64,000 nt of DNA from Maritalea sp051251695 (GTDB taxonomy: Bacteria > Pseudomonadota > Alphaproteobacteria > Rhizobiales > Devosiaceae): NCBI RefSeq assembly GCF_051251695.1, contig NZ_JBPOEU010000016.1:19765-83764 (forward strand). Direction: 5' to 3'. Shown piece by piece: positions 42,037 through 50,755 of this stretch (within the stretch, counting starts at the first letter, position 1; each line of letters starts with the position of its first letter). The notes under the pieces were generated by a model. The model searched no databases, was not told the origin of the DNA, and was given only the letters and a program-made list of their open reading frames with translations. A program made the position numbers and the translations under genes.

Positions 42037-43078
42037 CGTTACGCAGGGTCGGGGTTGGCGACCAAATTTCCAACCGATGAAAATCATAAAAAGCGTGCCA
42101 TTTGCCATTGTGGTGATTTTGCTCCTGGTTGGCATCTTTGACCCATCGCAATTTATGACCATTGTCTCGTTTGCTTCATGGGCGTTTTTGCGCACTTTGC
42201 CGTTTATCTTGGTTGCGGTTTTGCTGATCGGGTTTTTGAAAGCAACCGGTGCCGAGGCCCTTGTTGGTCGGGCATTTGAGGGACGCGAAATGCAGGCGAT
42301 CTTTTTAGCGGCGCTGATTGGTGGGCTCTCGCCCTTTTGCTCCTGTCAGGTCATTCCATTTATCGCCGGGCTTTTGACTTTGGGTGCGCCCCTGTCTGCT
42401 GTGATGGCATTTTGGCTTTCCTCGCCGCTGATTGATCCACCCTCGTTTGTGATCACCGGTTCTGTGCTTGGTTGGGAGTTCGCGATTTCGAAGGCCGTGT
42501 TTGCCGTGTCGCTTGGTCTGTTGGGTGGTTTTGCGATTAAACTTGTGGGCAATCGTGGGTCAATCGGAAATCCCCTTAGAGAAGATTACAAAGCTTCGAC
42601 CTGCGGTGCAGGCAAGTTCAAAGGCAAGCCGAAATGGACATTCTGGGAAGAACAAGAGCGCGTTGCGGTGTTCAAGAAGGAAGGGTCTTCAAACCTGCTG
42701 TTCTTGGGTAAATGGTTGGCCTTTGCCTATGTGATGGAAGCATTGTTGGTCACCTATGTTCCCGCATCGTTTATCGCACAATTTGTTGGCGGTGACGGTC
42801 TTGCGCCTATCGCCATTGCGGCCGCTGTTGGTGCGCCGGCTTATCTAAACGGTTATGCGGCTATCCCGCTGGTGAATGGGCTGATCGATCAAGGCATGTC
42901 AGTTGGGGCTGCTATGTCCTTTATGATCGCGGGTTCTGTAAGCTCGATCCCGGCGATGACGGCTGTATTTTCACTCGTAAAACGGCAAATATTCGCGCTT
43001 TATCTGGCATTTGGCATATCCGGTGCAATGCTTTTTGGTGTGATTTATCAATACCTTATCATCGGTGTTAGCACATAG
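42029..43078 (+). CDS. YraQ/ArsP-type permease (DUF318)
   Basis: A 349-residue inner-membrane protein with about eight hydrophobic helices. It has the family marks FCSCQVIPFIAGLL, FWLSSPLIDPPSF, GAPAYLNGYAAIPLV and AMSFMIAGSVSSIPAM. The CSC motif in a membrane segment resembles ArsP (organoarsenical export) and SO_0444-type permeases. ATG 42029 with AAGGA upstream is chosen; the frame upstream is the shadow of arsR. With the ArsR-type regulator ahead, efflux of a metal(loid) compound is the best guess. Confidence 0.87.
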   Translation: MSDVTQGRGWRPNFQPMKIIKSVPFAIVVILLLVGIFDPSQFMTIVSFASWAFLRTLPFILVAVLLIGFLKATGAEALVGRAFEGREMQAIFLAALIGGLSPFCSCQVIPFIAGLLTLGAPLSAVMAFWLSSPLIDPPSFVITGSVLGWEFAISKAVFAVSLGLLGGFAIKLVGNRGSIGNPLREDYKASTCGAGKFKGKPKWTFWEEQERVAVFKKEGSSNLLFLGKWLAFAYVMEALLVTYVPASFIAQFVGGDGLAPIAIAAAVGAPAYLNGYAAIPLVNGLIDQGMSVGAAMSFMIAGSVSSIPAMTAVFSLVKRQIFALYLAFGISGAMLFGVIYQYLIIGVST

Positions 43079-43104
43079 CTGATTTGCAAGTGCAACAAAA
43101 GTTG

Positions 43105-43144
43105 AAAGGGGAAGTGCAGTTATTTCTTTGCACTTCCCCTTTTT
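43105..43144 (+). terminator. Strong terminator after the ArsR-permease operon
   Basis: AAAGGGGAAGTGCA pairs perfectly with TGCACTTCCCCTTT (14 pairs), followed by TT and C; T-run TTTTT overlaps the 3' arm. Confidence 0.9.
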
Positions 43145-43245
43145 CATGGCTAATCCTGTTGTCAGATCGGGGGCAAGACCCCAATAACGACAATTGATGG
43201 AAGCAAACCCAAAAGAGGTTCGCGGCATCAACAAGGGGATAGCGC

Positions 43246-44643
43246 ATGTTTGTCAGCGTATTTGAGATATTTAAGGTCTCCATTGGGCCTTCTTCTTCAC
43301 ACACGATGGGGCCGATGGTGGCCGCTACTCGTTTTGTTGAACACTTGGCTAAAAACAAAGGCCGGTTTGATAGAGGCGATCAATGTCAACTTGAGTGCAA
43401 GTTGCAAGGTTCGCTTGCTTTCACCGGCAAGGGACACGCTACGGATCAAGCCATTTTGTTTGGTCTATGTGGATTTTCGCCAGAAACATTTGAGCGCGAT
43501 GAAGCCAATGATCGGCTGGTTAAGTTAGGCATTGGCAAACAGATCGAAATCGCCGACGGCTTTAGCGTTGGGCTTGATCCTGAAACCGCGATCATTTTTG
43601 ATTATGATACCACCCAAATGCCGCATCCAAACACTATGGTTCTCTCCCTGATCGGCCCAGAAGGGGACGTGCGGTTTGAAGAGACTTATCTCTCGATTGG
43701 TGGCGGATTTGTTTTGACGATGAAAGAGCACCAAAATGTCGATAAGTTGGAACAACGGGTTGAAGCGATTGCCATTCCGTTTCCGTTCCATAGTGCGGCG
43801 GAAATGCTCGAGATGGGGAATGCGCATGGCAAAACCATTGCCGAGATGAAGCGCGCGAACGAACTGACCCGGATGACTGAAACAGACCTCAATATTGGGC
43901 TGAAAAAGCTTTGGGCGGTAATGGATGATTGCGTCGAACGCGGGCTGGAGGGCACTGGCATTTTACCCGGTGGGCTAAAAGTTAAACGTCGCGCCGCTGC
44001 CGTTCGTGATAAGCTGATCGAGCAACGGGGCACAAATTTGCAAATGCCCCATGCGGCGAACGACTGGATTTCGCTTTATGCGATGGCGGTCAACGAAGAA
44101 AATGCCGCCGGGGGTCAAGTGGTCACTTCGCCAACCAACGGCGCGGCGGGGGTTTTCCCAGCTGTTATCAAATATTATTTAAACCATGTGCCAGGCGCCA
44201 CCATGGCCAAGGCACACGAGATGCTTTTGGTTGGCGCGGCCATCGGGGGACTGATCAAGCATAACGCCTCGATTTCTGGCGCTGAGGTTGGTTGTCAGGG
44301 TGAAATCGGTTCGGCATCTGCTATGGCCGCTGCTGCAATTTGCGCGGTGCTTGGCGGGAGCAATGAGCAGGTGGAAAACGCGGCTGAGATCGCGTTGGAA
44401 CATCATTTGGGCATGACGTGTGACCCAATCGCTGGACTTGTGCAGGTGCCGTGTATCGAGCGCAACGGCATGGGCGCGATCAAGGCGATCGCCGCAGCTT
44501 CACTGTCGCTGAATGGTGATGGTACGCACATTGTGCCGTTGGATGCGTGTATTAAAACCATGTATGAAACGGGCAAGGATATGGACAGCCGGTATAAAGA
44601 AACGTCGCTTGGTGGCTTGTCGGTCGCGCTGCCCGCTTGTTGA
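43246..44643 (+). CDS. sdaA: L-serine ammonia-lyase SdaA
   Basis: A 465-residue iron-sulfur serine deaminase converting L-serine to pyruvate and ammonia. It opens with VFEIFKVSIGPSSSHTMGPM, the beta-domain mark, and the alpha-domain has NAAGGQVVTSPTNGAAGVFPA, IGGLIKHNASISGAEVGCQGEIGSA and LEHHLGMTCDPIAGLVQVPC, with cluster cysteines. Single-chain, normal length. AAGGGG lies before the ATG. It degrades what serC-serA make and is probably induced by amino acids. Confidence 0.96.
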   Translation: MFVSVFEIFKVSIGPSSSHTMGPMVAATRFVEHLAKNKGRFDRGDQCQLECKLQGSLAFTGKGHATDQAILFGLCGFSPETFERDEANDRLVKLGIGKQIEIADGFSVGLDPETAIIFDYDTTQMPHPNTMVLSLIGPEGDVRFEETYLSIGGGFVLTMKEHQNVDKLEQRVEAIAIPFPFHSAAEMLEMGNAHGKTIAEMKRANELTRMTETDLNIGLKKLWAVMDDCVERGLEGTGILPGGLKVKRRAAAVRDKLIEQRGTNLQMPHAANDWISLYAMAVNEENAAGGQVVTSPTNGAAGVFPAVIKYYLNHVPGATMAKAHEMLLVGAAIGGLIKHNASISGAEVGCQGEIGSASAMAAAAICAVLGGSNEQVENAAEIALEHHLGMTCDPIAGLVQVPCIERNGMGAIKAIAAASLSLNGDGTHIVPLDACIKTMYETGKDMDSRYKETSLGGLSVALPAC

Positions 44644-45170
44644 GTGGGGTAACGGGTTTGGACGACAGCATTGTTGAAATCAGGTGCAATGACACATTGG
44701 TGTTGGTTCCCCAATTGGCGGTCCATGCTGAAGCGCTTTTTCAAATCTTGCAGCCAAAAGAAATCTATGCGTTCTTGGACAACGAAGCGCCAACAGACTT
44801 TGCATCATTTGAAGCGCGGCTGAAACGGCTTGAAACGCGATGTTCGCCGGACGGGGACGAACAGTGGTTGAATTGGGTTGTATGCTTAAAGGGGGAAACC
44901 GCTGGCTATGTCCAAGCGACTGTCTATCCGGATAGTACCTGCGAAATCGCCTATGTGCTCAACCCCATATTTTGGGGGCAGGGTATTGCCACATTGGCAA
45001 CTGAGGCAATGATGAAATTTATCGTAGAGAACTATGGCGTTATCGCGTTTTTCGCCGAAATTGATGCGCAGAATGTGGGCTCGATAGGTTTGGTGCAGCG
45101 GTTGGGGTTTGAACAGGTGCCCCACGATGCAGTTGAGGTGAAGTTTGTAAAACTCGTGAATGCTGGATGA
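44637..45170 (+). CDS. GNAT-family N-acetyltransferase
   Basis: A 177-residue acetyltransferase of the RimJ/RimL-like group: YAFLDNEAPTDFASFEARLKRL, IAYVLNPIFWGQGIATLATEAMMKFI (acetyl-CoA loop, QGIA), FFAEIDAQNVGSIGLVQRLGFE. Substrate unknown. The start is uncertain: TTG 44637 overlaps the sdaA stop, and a later TTG at 44658 is equally plausible. Probably cotranscribed with sdaA. Confidence 0.85.
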   Translation: MLSGVTGLDDSIVEIRCNDTLVLVPQLAVHAEALFQILQPKEIYAFLDNEAPTDFASFEARLKRLETRCSPDGDEQWLNWVVCLKGETAGYVQATVYPDSTCEIAYVLNPIFWGQGIATLATEAMMKFIVENYGVIAFFAEIDAQNVGSIGLVQRLGFEQVPHDAVEVKFVKLVNAG

Positions 45171-45254
45171 GGCTTTCATTGATCTCGAATTGATGGTTCA
45201 AATAATACAAATCAAAATGCTCAGAGCGCCGTCGTTTTCGTCGTGCTTGGCAAA

Positions 45255-46085
45255 TTAGGTCTTTTCACCTTCCTCATAAAGATATTGCCAAGGTGCCACG
45301 GGAGTTAAACATGCGCCCATGCTGTCAATAACTGATTGTAGGTCACCACGTGCAACTGCGTCGTCTAAAAAAGCGAGGCGCTCAGGCGTAAATATATGGT
45401 CTGGGTGGCGTGTATCGGGCGCATGAACGGTCTGCTGCCAGTTTTCCCAAACAAAGCGTTTTTGGAAGTAATATTCAATGTCAGGGTGCAGGATGACGGT
45501 TGGGCGGCTAAATTCAAAAGCTGACAAAAATTCATGGGCCCATCGGGGCTCGTTGAGTCGAACGTAAGTTAGAAATTTTTCAATTTTTTCTGCAAGCGCT
45601 TCGGATTTGTTGCTTCGGTCGCGATTTACGAATTTGCCGCAGTAAAGGAGGCCGCCTTCATAGTCTAAGGGATCATCAAGGGAATAGTCCTTAAATTTCT
45701 CGACTTGGTGCGTGATTGCTTGTTCTTCGAAGCGCATGAGACAAAGCAAGTCGATATCTCTTTTGGTGGCATATACGTGATGCTTCCAAGCTTCGTAGCG
45801 TTCAGTATGGTCGTTTCCATAAAGTGTGTATGCCGGATAATGTTCTTTATAGATCTCAAATTGAATCCGGTTTCCAGTTAGACAAGAAATGGGTTCATTT
45901 TTGTAAAGAGCTTTCCTTAGACGGTCGTTTTCCGTTGCGCTTTGTTCTTTGAGAAGGGGATGGAGGTGAGTTTCGAATGACCAGGCTAGCGTTTCTGCTA
46001 TCCCCATTTTTGATGTAAGAGCCCAAATCAAAAATGCAGCAAGAACAACAGGTTGCCATGTTGGTCGTCGTCGTAACTTGTTCAT
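45255..46085 (-). CDS. Unknown membrane-anchored or secreted protein
   Basis: A 276-residue protein. The basic N-terminus MNKLRRRPTW and the hydrophobic segment 12-28 suggest a signal anchor or signal peptide (possible cleavage near IAET). The rest is polar, rich in His, Tyr, Trp and charged residues (FEIYKEHYPAYTLYGNDH, WAHEFLSAFEFSRPTVILHPDIEYYFQKR). About five cysteines are scattered. I recognise no domain. It is divergent to the coiled-coil gene at 46245, and both are more AT-rich than their flanks. Confidence 0.65.
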   Translation of the reverse strand: MNKLRRRPTWQPVVLAAFLIWALTSKMGIAETLAWSFETHLHPLLKEQSATENDRLRKALYKNEPISCLTGNRIQFEIYKEHYPAYTLYGNDHTERYEAWKHHVYATKRDIDLLCLMRFEEQAITHQVEKFKDYSLDDPLDYEGGLLYCGKFVNRDRSNKSEALAEKIEKFLTYVRLNEPRWAHEFLSAFEFSRPTVILHPDIEYYFQKRFVWENWQQTVHAPDTRHPDHIFTPERLAFLDDAVARGDLQSVIDSMGACLTPVAPWQYLYEEGEKT

Positions 46086-46244
46086 TTATCTACGGGTCCG
46101 CTTGATCAAGTATTCTTTTAAGTACATTTAAAGGAGTATTTAACGATCTTAAGCTTCTCAGGTAAAAGTTGTAAAGAGTTACAGTCACTTCATGACAGTA
46201 TCCGGGCAACTTGGTTAAAAGAAAAATCAGAGCTAGCGCGACTA

Positions 46245-46589
46245 ATGAACAGATTGAGCGACTTGGCCGAACATCATCGAAGAAAGTTTAGAAAGCTAAC
46301 CCAGGCTCGCGCAGCAACGGATGCTGTGTCACTAACAAGCAATGCAGTAGGCTTTATAAATGACCCAAGAGCACAAGCTTTGAGCGGTGCAGGTTCTGTG
46401 GCAAGCGCAATGCTAGCAACAGAAGTTCCAGAGCTGGAGCGTGAGGTGCTGGCGCTTGAACGGGATATTCAAAGTCAAAAAGTTAAGGTGCGAACTAAAC
46501 AAAACCTCGTGAAAAACTACGCCAATCAGTTAGATGACATCGGAAAACAAATAAGCAAACAAGGTTGTCCAGCGATTTACCGATATTAG
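46245..46589 (+). CDS. Small helical coiled-coil protein, unknown; real start may be upstream
   Basis: A 114-residue, mostly helical protein from ATG 46245 (LSDLAEHHRRKFRKLTQARAATDAV, LEREVLALERDIQSQKVKV). The frame stays open upstream to 46122 with protein-like sequence (KSCKELQSLHDSIRATWL), and a good AAGGAG lies at 46131-46136. However, no ATG, GTG or TTG occurs between them; ATC 46146 would be nine bases after that site. Ala/Gly-rich ALSGAGSVASAML in the middle looks like a short membrane-active or loop segment. No family recognised. Confidence 0.6.
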   Translation: MNRLSDLAEHHRRKFRKLTQARAATDAVSLTSNAVGFINDPRAQALSGAGSVASAMLATEVPELEREVLALERDIQSQKVKVRTKQNLVKNYANQLDDIGKQISKQGCPAIYRY

Positions 46590-46591
46590 TC

Positions 46592-46720
46592 TCAATCCAA
46601 AAAATTCCGCGTGTCCGCACCATCGAAATGGCTGATAGGGGTTTGCTTGATTGCAGACAGCTCTGCCATGTTTAAATTCATCGGAGTACGCCCTTCGCCC
46701 AAGGTGACGATGGATTGCAT
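46592..46720 (-). CDS. Possible 42-residue ORF or gene remnant downstream of flhA
   Basis: In the 200-base gap after flhA, the minus strand holds an open frame from ATG 46720. It contains IVTLGEGRTPM, which recalls the N-terminal part of threonine-synthase-type PLP enzymes. A CKTCG cysteine pair is read in a neighbouring frame just upstream. No rest of such a gene is present. This could be a decayed fragment or chance. Confidence 0.25.
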   Translation of the reverse strand: MQSIVTLGEGRTPMNLNMAELSAIKQTPISHFDGADTRNFLD

Positions 46721-46789
46721 AGGATTGATGTGCCGCAGGTTTTGCAGGTGCGGAAATTCAATTCCTTGTCGCTATGGCTATACAGACAT

Positions 46790-48928
46790 CTAAATACTGC
46801 CGATTGTTTTCAGCCTCGCGCGGGGATGAATTTCGTTTTGGCTCATCACAACGGTTTGTGGGCGGAAACGTTCGATAATTGCGCGTACATGTGGACGGAT
46901 GGGGGGTGATGTGATCATCACAGGTAGTTCGCCCATTTGTGCGGCGCTCTCAAATGCGGTTTGGATTTCCTTGATAAATTCATGCAGCCTTGAAGGGGCC
47001 ATCGCTAAATGTCTGTCTGCACCTTCACCATGCAAAGCATCAGAGAAATCACGCTCCCATTCCGGGGAAAGCGTTAGAATTGGCAACGTGCCGTCAGGGG
47101 CCGAATTAGCAGCGCAAAGCTGGCGTGCTAAACGTGTGCGGACATGTTCTGCGATCAGTTTCGCGCTGGTGATATTGCCAGCAACTTCGGCAATCCCTTC
47201 AAGGATTGAAGCAAGGTCGCGTATGGAAATGCGTTCGGCCAACAGGTTCTGCAACACACGCTGAATGCCTGAAACAGAGATTTGATTTGGCACAATATCT
47301 TCGATTAGTTTTTGTTGTTCTGTGGTTAGATTGTTCAGCAATTCTTGAACATTTGCATAGCTCAACAAATCGGAAATATTGGTTTTCAAAACCTCTGTGA
47401 GGTGGGTCGAGATCACTGAGGATGGATCGACTATGGTATAGCCTTTAACCTCAGCTTCATCGCGCAATCCTGCATCCACCCAAGTTGCGGGTAAGCCGAA
47501 TGTTGGCTCAATGGTGTGCTGTCCGGGCAAATTGATCTGGCCGCCCATTGGATCCATCACCATATACTGGTCGGGGAACACGTTGCCTTGGCCGGCTTCT
47601 ACTTCTTTGATGCGCACAATATAGTCGTTTGGTGGCAATTGCATATTATCAAGAATACGCACAGATGGCATGATGATGCCCATGTCTGTTGCCAATTGAC
47701 GGCGTAGCGCTTTTATTTGTTCGGTTAAACGATCATTGCCCTGATCATCCTCTTTGACCAATTGCAACAATCCATAACCAAGCTCGAGTTTAAGCTCATC
47801 CATTTTAAGCGCATCGGTGATCGGAGGCTCTTTTTCAGGTGCTTCCTTGGCAATTTTCTCTGCGGCCTTTTTGGCCAATGCGTTGTCGGCAACCTTGGTT
47901 TGGTCTTTTGAAAATTTATAGGCCAAATATCCCGCGCCAGCCGATAAAGCTAGAAAGGGTAAAATTGGCATGCCGGGCAAAAGCGCAAGCATCGCCATCA
48001 CTGCAGAGGTCATTCCCAATGCGCGTGGATAGCCTGAGAACTGTTCGGCAAGGGCTTGGTTTGCAGTGCCGGTTACCCCGGCTTTTGATACCAAAAGACC
48101 TGCTGCGGTTGAAACGATCAGCGCGGGGATTTGGGATACCAAACCGTCGCCAACTGTGAGCAATGTATAATTGTTGGCTGCGTCGCCGATCGACATTTGT
48201 TGTTGGCCGACGCCAATGATAATGCCAGCGGCCACGTTGATAAAGGTGATTAAAAGCCCAGCGATAGCGTCGCCACGCACGAACTTTGACGCACCATCCA
48301 TGGCCCCGAAAAACGAGCTTTCGTCTTCCAAAGTCTTACGGCGGACGCGGGCTGTTTCTTCATCAATCATGCCAGCGGAAAGGTCAGCGTCGATGGCCAT
48401 TTGTTTGCCGGGCATTGCGTCCAAGGTAAAGCGTGCCGCAACTTCTGCGATCCGGCCAGAACCCTTTGTGATAACGATAAAGTTCACAATGATCAAAATG
48501 GCAAATACGATAATCCCGATAACGAAATTGCCTTGCATAACGAAATTGCCGAAGGCTTGAATAACGTTGCCAGCGGCGTCGGTGCCAAGGTGTCCGTTTG
48601 CCAAAATCAGGCGCGTCGTCGCGAGGTTGAGCGCCAAACGCATCATCGCTGCGATCAGCAATACGGTTGGAAATGCGGAAAACTCAAGTGGCGTCCGGAT
48701 GAACAAAGTTGTCATCAAAATCAACACGGAAAAGACGATAGAGATGGCCAGCAACATATCCAACACCATCGCTGGCATCGGCATGATTAAAACCATCAGA
48801 ATCGTAATCACGCCGACGGCCAAAGCGATATCGCCTTGGCGCAGTAAATCGATCACTCTGCCTAGTGCAGGAAAGTTTGAACTTACTGACTTTGGCCTTG
48901 GTGTTGTGGTTTGTGACGTGTCACTCAT
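46790..48928 (-). CDS. flhA: Flagellar export gate protein FlhA
   Basis: A 712-residue protein. The N-terminal half has about eight membrane helices (IALAVGVITILMVLIMPMPAMVLDML) and the FHIPEP signature RIAEVAARFTLDAMPGKQM. The cytoplasmic half (about 360-712) ends near RARLKTIGSI and contains the FlhAc ring domain that docks chaperone-substrate complexes. It is the last gene of fliF-fliG-fliH-fliN-flbD-flhA, 41 bases after flbD. Confidence 0.97.
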   Translation of the reverse strand: MSDTSQTTTPRPKSVSSNFPALGRVIDLLRQGDIALAVGVITILMVLIMPMPAMVLDMLLAISIVFSVLILMTTLFIRTPLEFSAFPTVLLIAAMMRLALNLATTRLILANGHLGTDAAGNVIQAFGNFVMQGNFVIGIIVFAILIIVNFIVITKGSGRIAEVAARFTLDAMPGKQMAIDADLSAGMIDEETARVRRKTLEDESSFFGAMDGASKFVRGDAIAGLLITFINVAAGIIIGVGQQQMSIGDAANNYTLLTVGDGLVSQIPALIVSTAAGLLVSKAGVTGTANQALAEQFSGYPRALGMTSAVMAMLALLPGMPILPFLALSAGAGYLAYKFSKDQTKVADNALAKKAAEKIAKEAPEKEPPITDALKMDELKLELGYGLLQLVKEDDQGNDRLTEQIKALRRQLATDMGIIMPSVRILDNMQLPPNDYIVRIKEVEAGQGNVFPDQYMVMDPMGGQINLPGQHTIEPTFGLPATWVDAGLRDEAEVKGYTIVDPSSVISTHLTEVLKTNISDLLSYANVQELLNNLTTEQQKLIEDIVPNQISVSGIQRVLQNLLAERISIRDLASILEGIAEVAGNITSAKLIAEHVRTRLARQLCAANSAPDGTLPILTLSPEWERDFSDALHGEGADRHLAMAPSRLHEFIKEIQTAFESAAQMGELPVMITSPPIRPHVRAIIERFRPQTVVMSQNEIHPRARLKTIGSI

Positions 48929-48969
48929 TTACGCACATTGGCCTTTCATGCTGCACTTCATGTTATACT

Positions 48970-50343
48970 TCATGCGATGTTTGGTGAACGGTTTTCGCCG
49001 GGTGCGGGAACATGTGCACCACTATCTGCGTATAGGTTCAATTTGTTGCGCAATGTGCGGATGGAAATGCCCAAAATGTTCGACGCATGGGTCCTGTTTC
49101 CTAGGCAATGATCAAGCGTGTCCAAAATCAAATCTTGCTCAACATCAGCTACTGTTCGTCCAACCATGGCGCGCGCTGCATTTTCTGCAACAGCTGCTGC
49201 TTGCGCAGCGAGCGAGCCATCTTGAGATGCAGAACTCATGCCTGAACCATCTGGCAAACTAATGGCTTCAGCATCAATTTCATCACCAGTTGCCAGCAGC
49301 ACGGCCCGGTGCAAGGTATTTTCCAGTTCACGAACGTTGCCAGGCCATTGGGCTTGAACCAATTGTTGGCGCGCATCGTCGCCTAATGGACGAGCCGGAA
49401 CACCGTTCGCTTCGGCATATTTTTTGATAAAATGTTCAGCCAATACAATAATGTCGCCGGGACGCTCGCGAAGGGCTGGAATTTTCAAATTCACAACATT
49501 CAGACGGAAGAGTAAATCTTCGCGAAATTCGCCGTTTTTGACGCTGTCTTGCAGGTCTCTGTTCGACGTCGCTAAAATTCGGATATCGACGGGCACTGGC
49601 TTTGTGCCGCCAACACGATCAATGACCCGTTCTTGAATGGCGCGCAGTAATTTGGCTTGCAGACGGACATCCATTTCTGAAATCTCGTCCAGTAGCAATG
49701 TGCCGCCATTTGCTTCTTCAAACTTGCCGATCCGACGTGCGACAGCGCCAGTAAAGGCGCCTTTTTCATGCCCGAAAAGCTCGCTTTCTAGCAAGTTGTC
49801 TGGGATCGCAGCGCAGTTGATCGAGATAAATGGTTTGCCGGCTCGCTTTGAGTGACCATGCACGTATTTGGCGATGACTTCTTTACCAGTGCCGCTTTCC
49901 CCAGTGATCAAAACACTTGCTTCAGACGGTGCGATTTGATCGGCTAGTTTGACCATTTTAGCCATCACTGTATCGCGGTATAAAAAGTCACTCGATTCTC
50001 TGGCGACGGCAGCAATTATGGCAGCGATTAGCTCTGCGTCAGGCGGCAGTGGAATGTATTCTTTCGCGCCGGCTCGGATAGCGTTTACTGCGGCAGCGGC
50101 GTTGGTTTCGGTGCCGCAAGCAACCAAGGGAATGTGTATGCGTTCGGCTTCTAGTGCGGCAAGTAGGGTAGGAATATCGGCCATGACGTCAGCCAACAGC
50201 AGATCTGCCCCTCGGCCAGCCCGAAGACTTGCAAGCGCAACCTCAATCGTGTCCGCATGGGCAACTTTCGCACCACCGTCCATCGCCAGCTTTGTCGCTT
50301 GGCTGAGTTGTCCCTCTAAGGCTCCGATAATCAATAAACGCAT
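48970..50343 (-). CDS. flbD: Sigma-54 activator FlbD (flagellar regulator)
   Basis: A 457-residue regulator closely following Caulobacter FlbD. Residues 1-118 form a receiver-like domain, but the usual acidic pair after beta-1 is replaced (LLIIGALEG); one Asp remains in LLLADVMADI. AAA+ domain has Walker A GESGTGKE (148-155), sigma-54 contact GAFTGA (195-200), Walker B GGTLLLDE (213-220) and VPVDIRILATSNRDL. The C-terminal Fis-type HTH has NRTHASNILGISIRTLRNKL. It should activate sigma-54 promoters of late flagellar genes and, in Caulobacter, represses fliF. Confidence 0.94.
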   Translation of the reverse strand: MRLLIIGALEGQLSQATKLAMDGGAKVAHADTIEVALASLRAGRGADLLLADVMADIPTLLAALEAERIHIPLVACGTETNAAAAVNAIRAGAKEYIPLPPDAELIAAIIAAVARESSDFLYRDTVMAKMVKLADQIAPSEASVLITGESGTGKEVIAKYVHGHSKRAGKPFISINCAAIPDNLLESELFGHEKGAFTGAVARRIGKFEEANGGTLLLDEISEMDVRLQAKLLRAIQERVIDRVGGTKPVPVDIRILATSNRDLQDSVKNGEFREDLLFRLNVVNLKIPALRERPGDIIVLAEHFIKKYAEANGVPARPLGDDARQQLVQAQWPGNVRELENTLHRAVLLATGDEIDAEAISLPDGSGMSSASQDGSLAAQAAAVAENAARAMVGRTVADVEQDLILDTLDHCLGNRTHASNILGISIRTLRNKLNLYADSGAHVPAPGENRSPNIA

Positions 50344-50392
50344 ATTGTTTTCCTTACCGGCCTAGTTTTTGGCTGGCTTAAATTTAGGCGGC

Positions 50393-50755
50393 TTATCCAG
50401 CCTTAATGATTTCTGTCATGGTGATGCCCAACTTGTCTTCCACCAGCACAATTTCGCCGCGTGCGACCAATCTCGAATTAACGAAAATATCGATGGCTTC
50501 GCCCACTTGACGGTCAAGTTCAACAACACTTCCTGCATCCATCGCCATAAGCTCTGAAACGGGCATTTTTGTGCGGCCCAGAACGGCTGAAATGCGTACG
50601 GGAACATCAAAAACAGCTTCCAGATCGTCAGCTGATTTTTCACGATCTCGTGGGATAGGTTGCTTTTCTTCGGCCTTCATTTCCTCAAGTCCATCAAGCA
50701 TTGAGGCTGCGTCGCCGCCAGGATTGTCGATTGTTGGATCGTCGATGTCGCTCAT
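50393..50755 (-). CDS. fliN: Flagellar motor switch protein FliN
   Basis: A 120-residue protein. The acidic N-terminal 40 residues precede a SpoA domain: DDLEAVFDVPVRISAVLGRTKMPVSELMAMDAGSVVELDRQVGEAIDIFVNSRLVARGEIVLVEDKLGITMTEI in outline. It is part of the C-ring. Its start overlaps fliH's stop by four bases. Confidence 0.95.
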   Translation of the reverse strand: MSDIDDPTIDNPGGDAASMLDGLEEMKAEEKQPIPRDREKSADDLEAVFDVPVRISAVLGRTKMPVSELMAMDAGSVVELDRQVGEAIDIFVNSRLVARGEIVLVEDKLGITMTEIIKAG

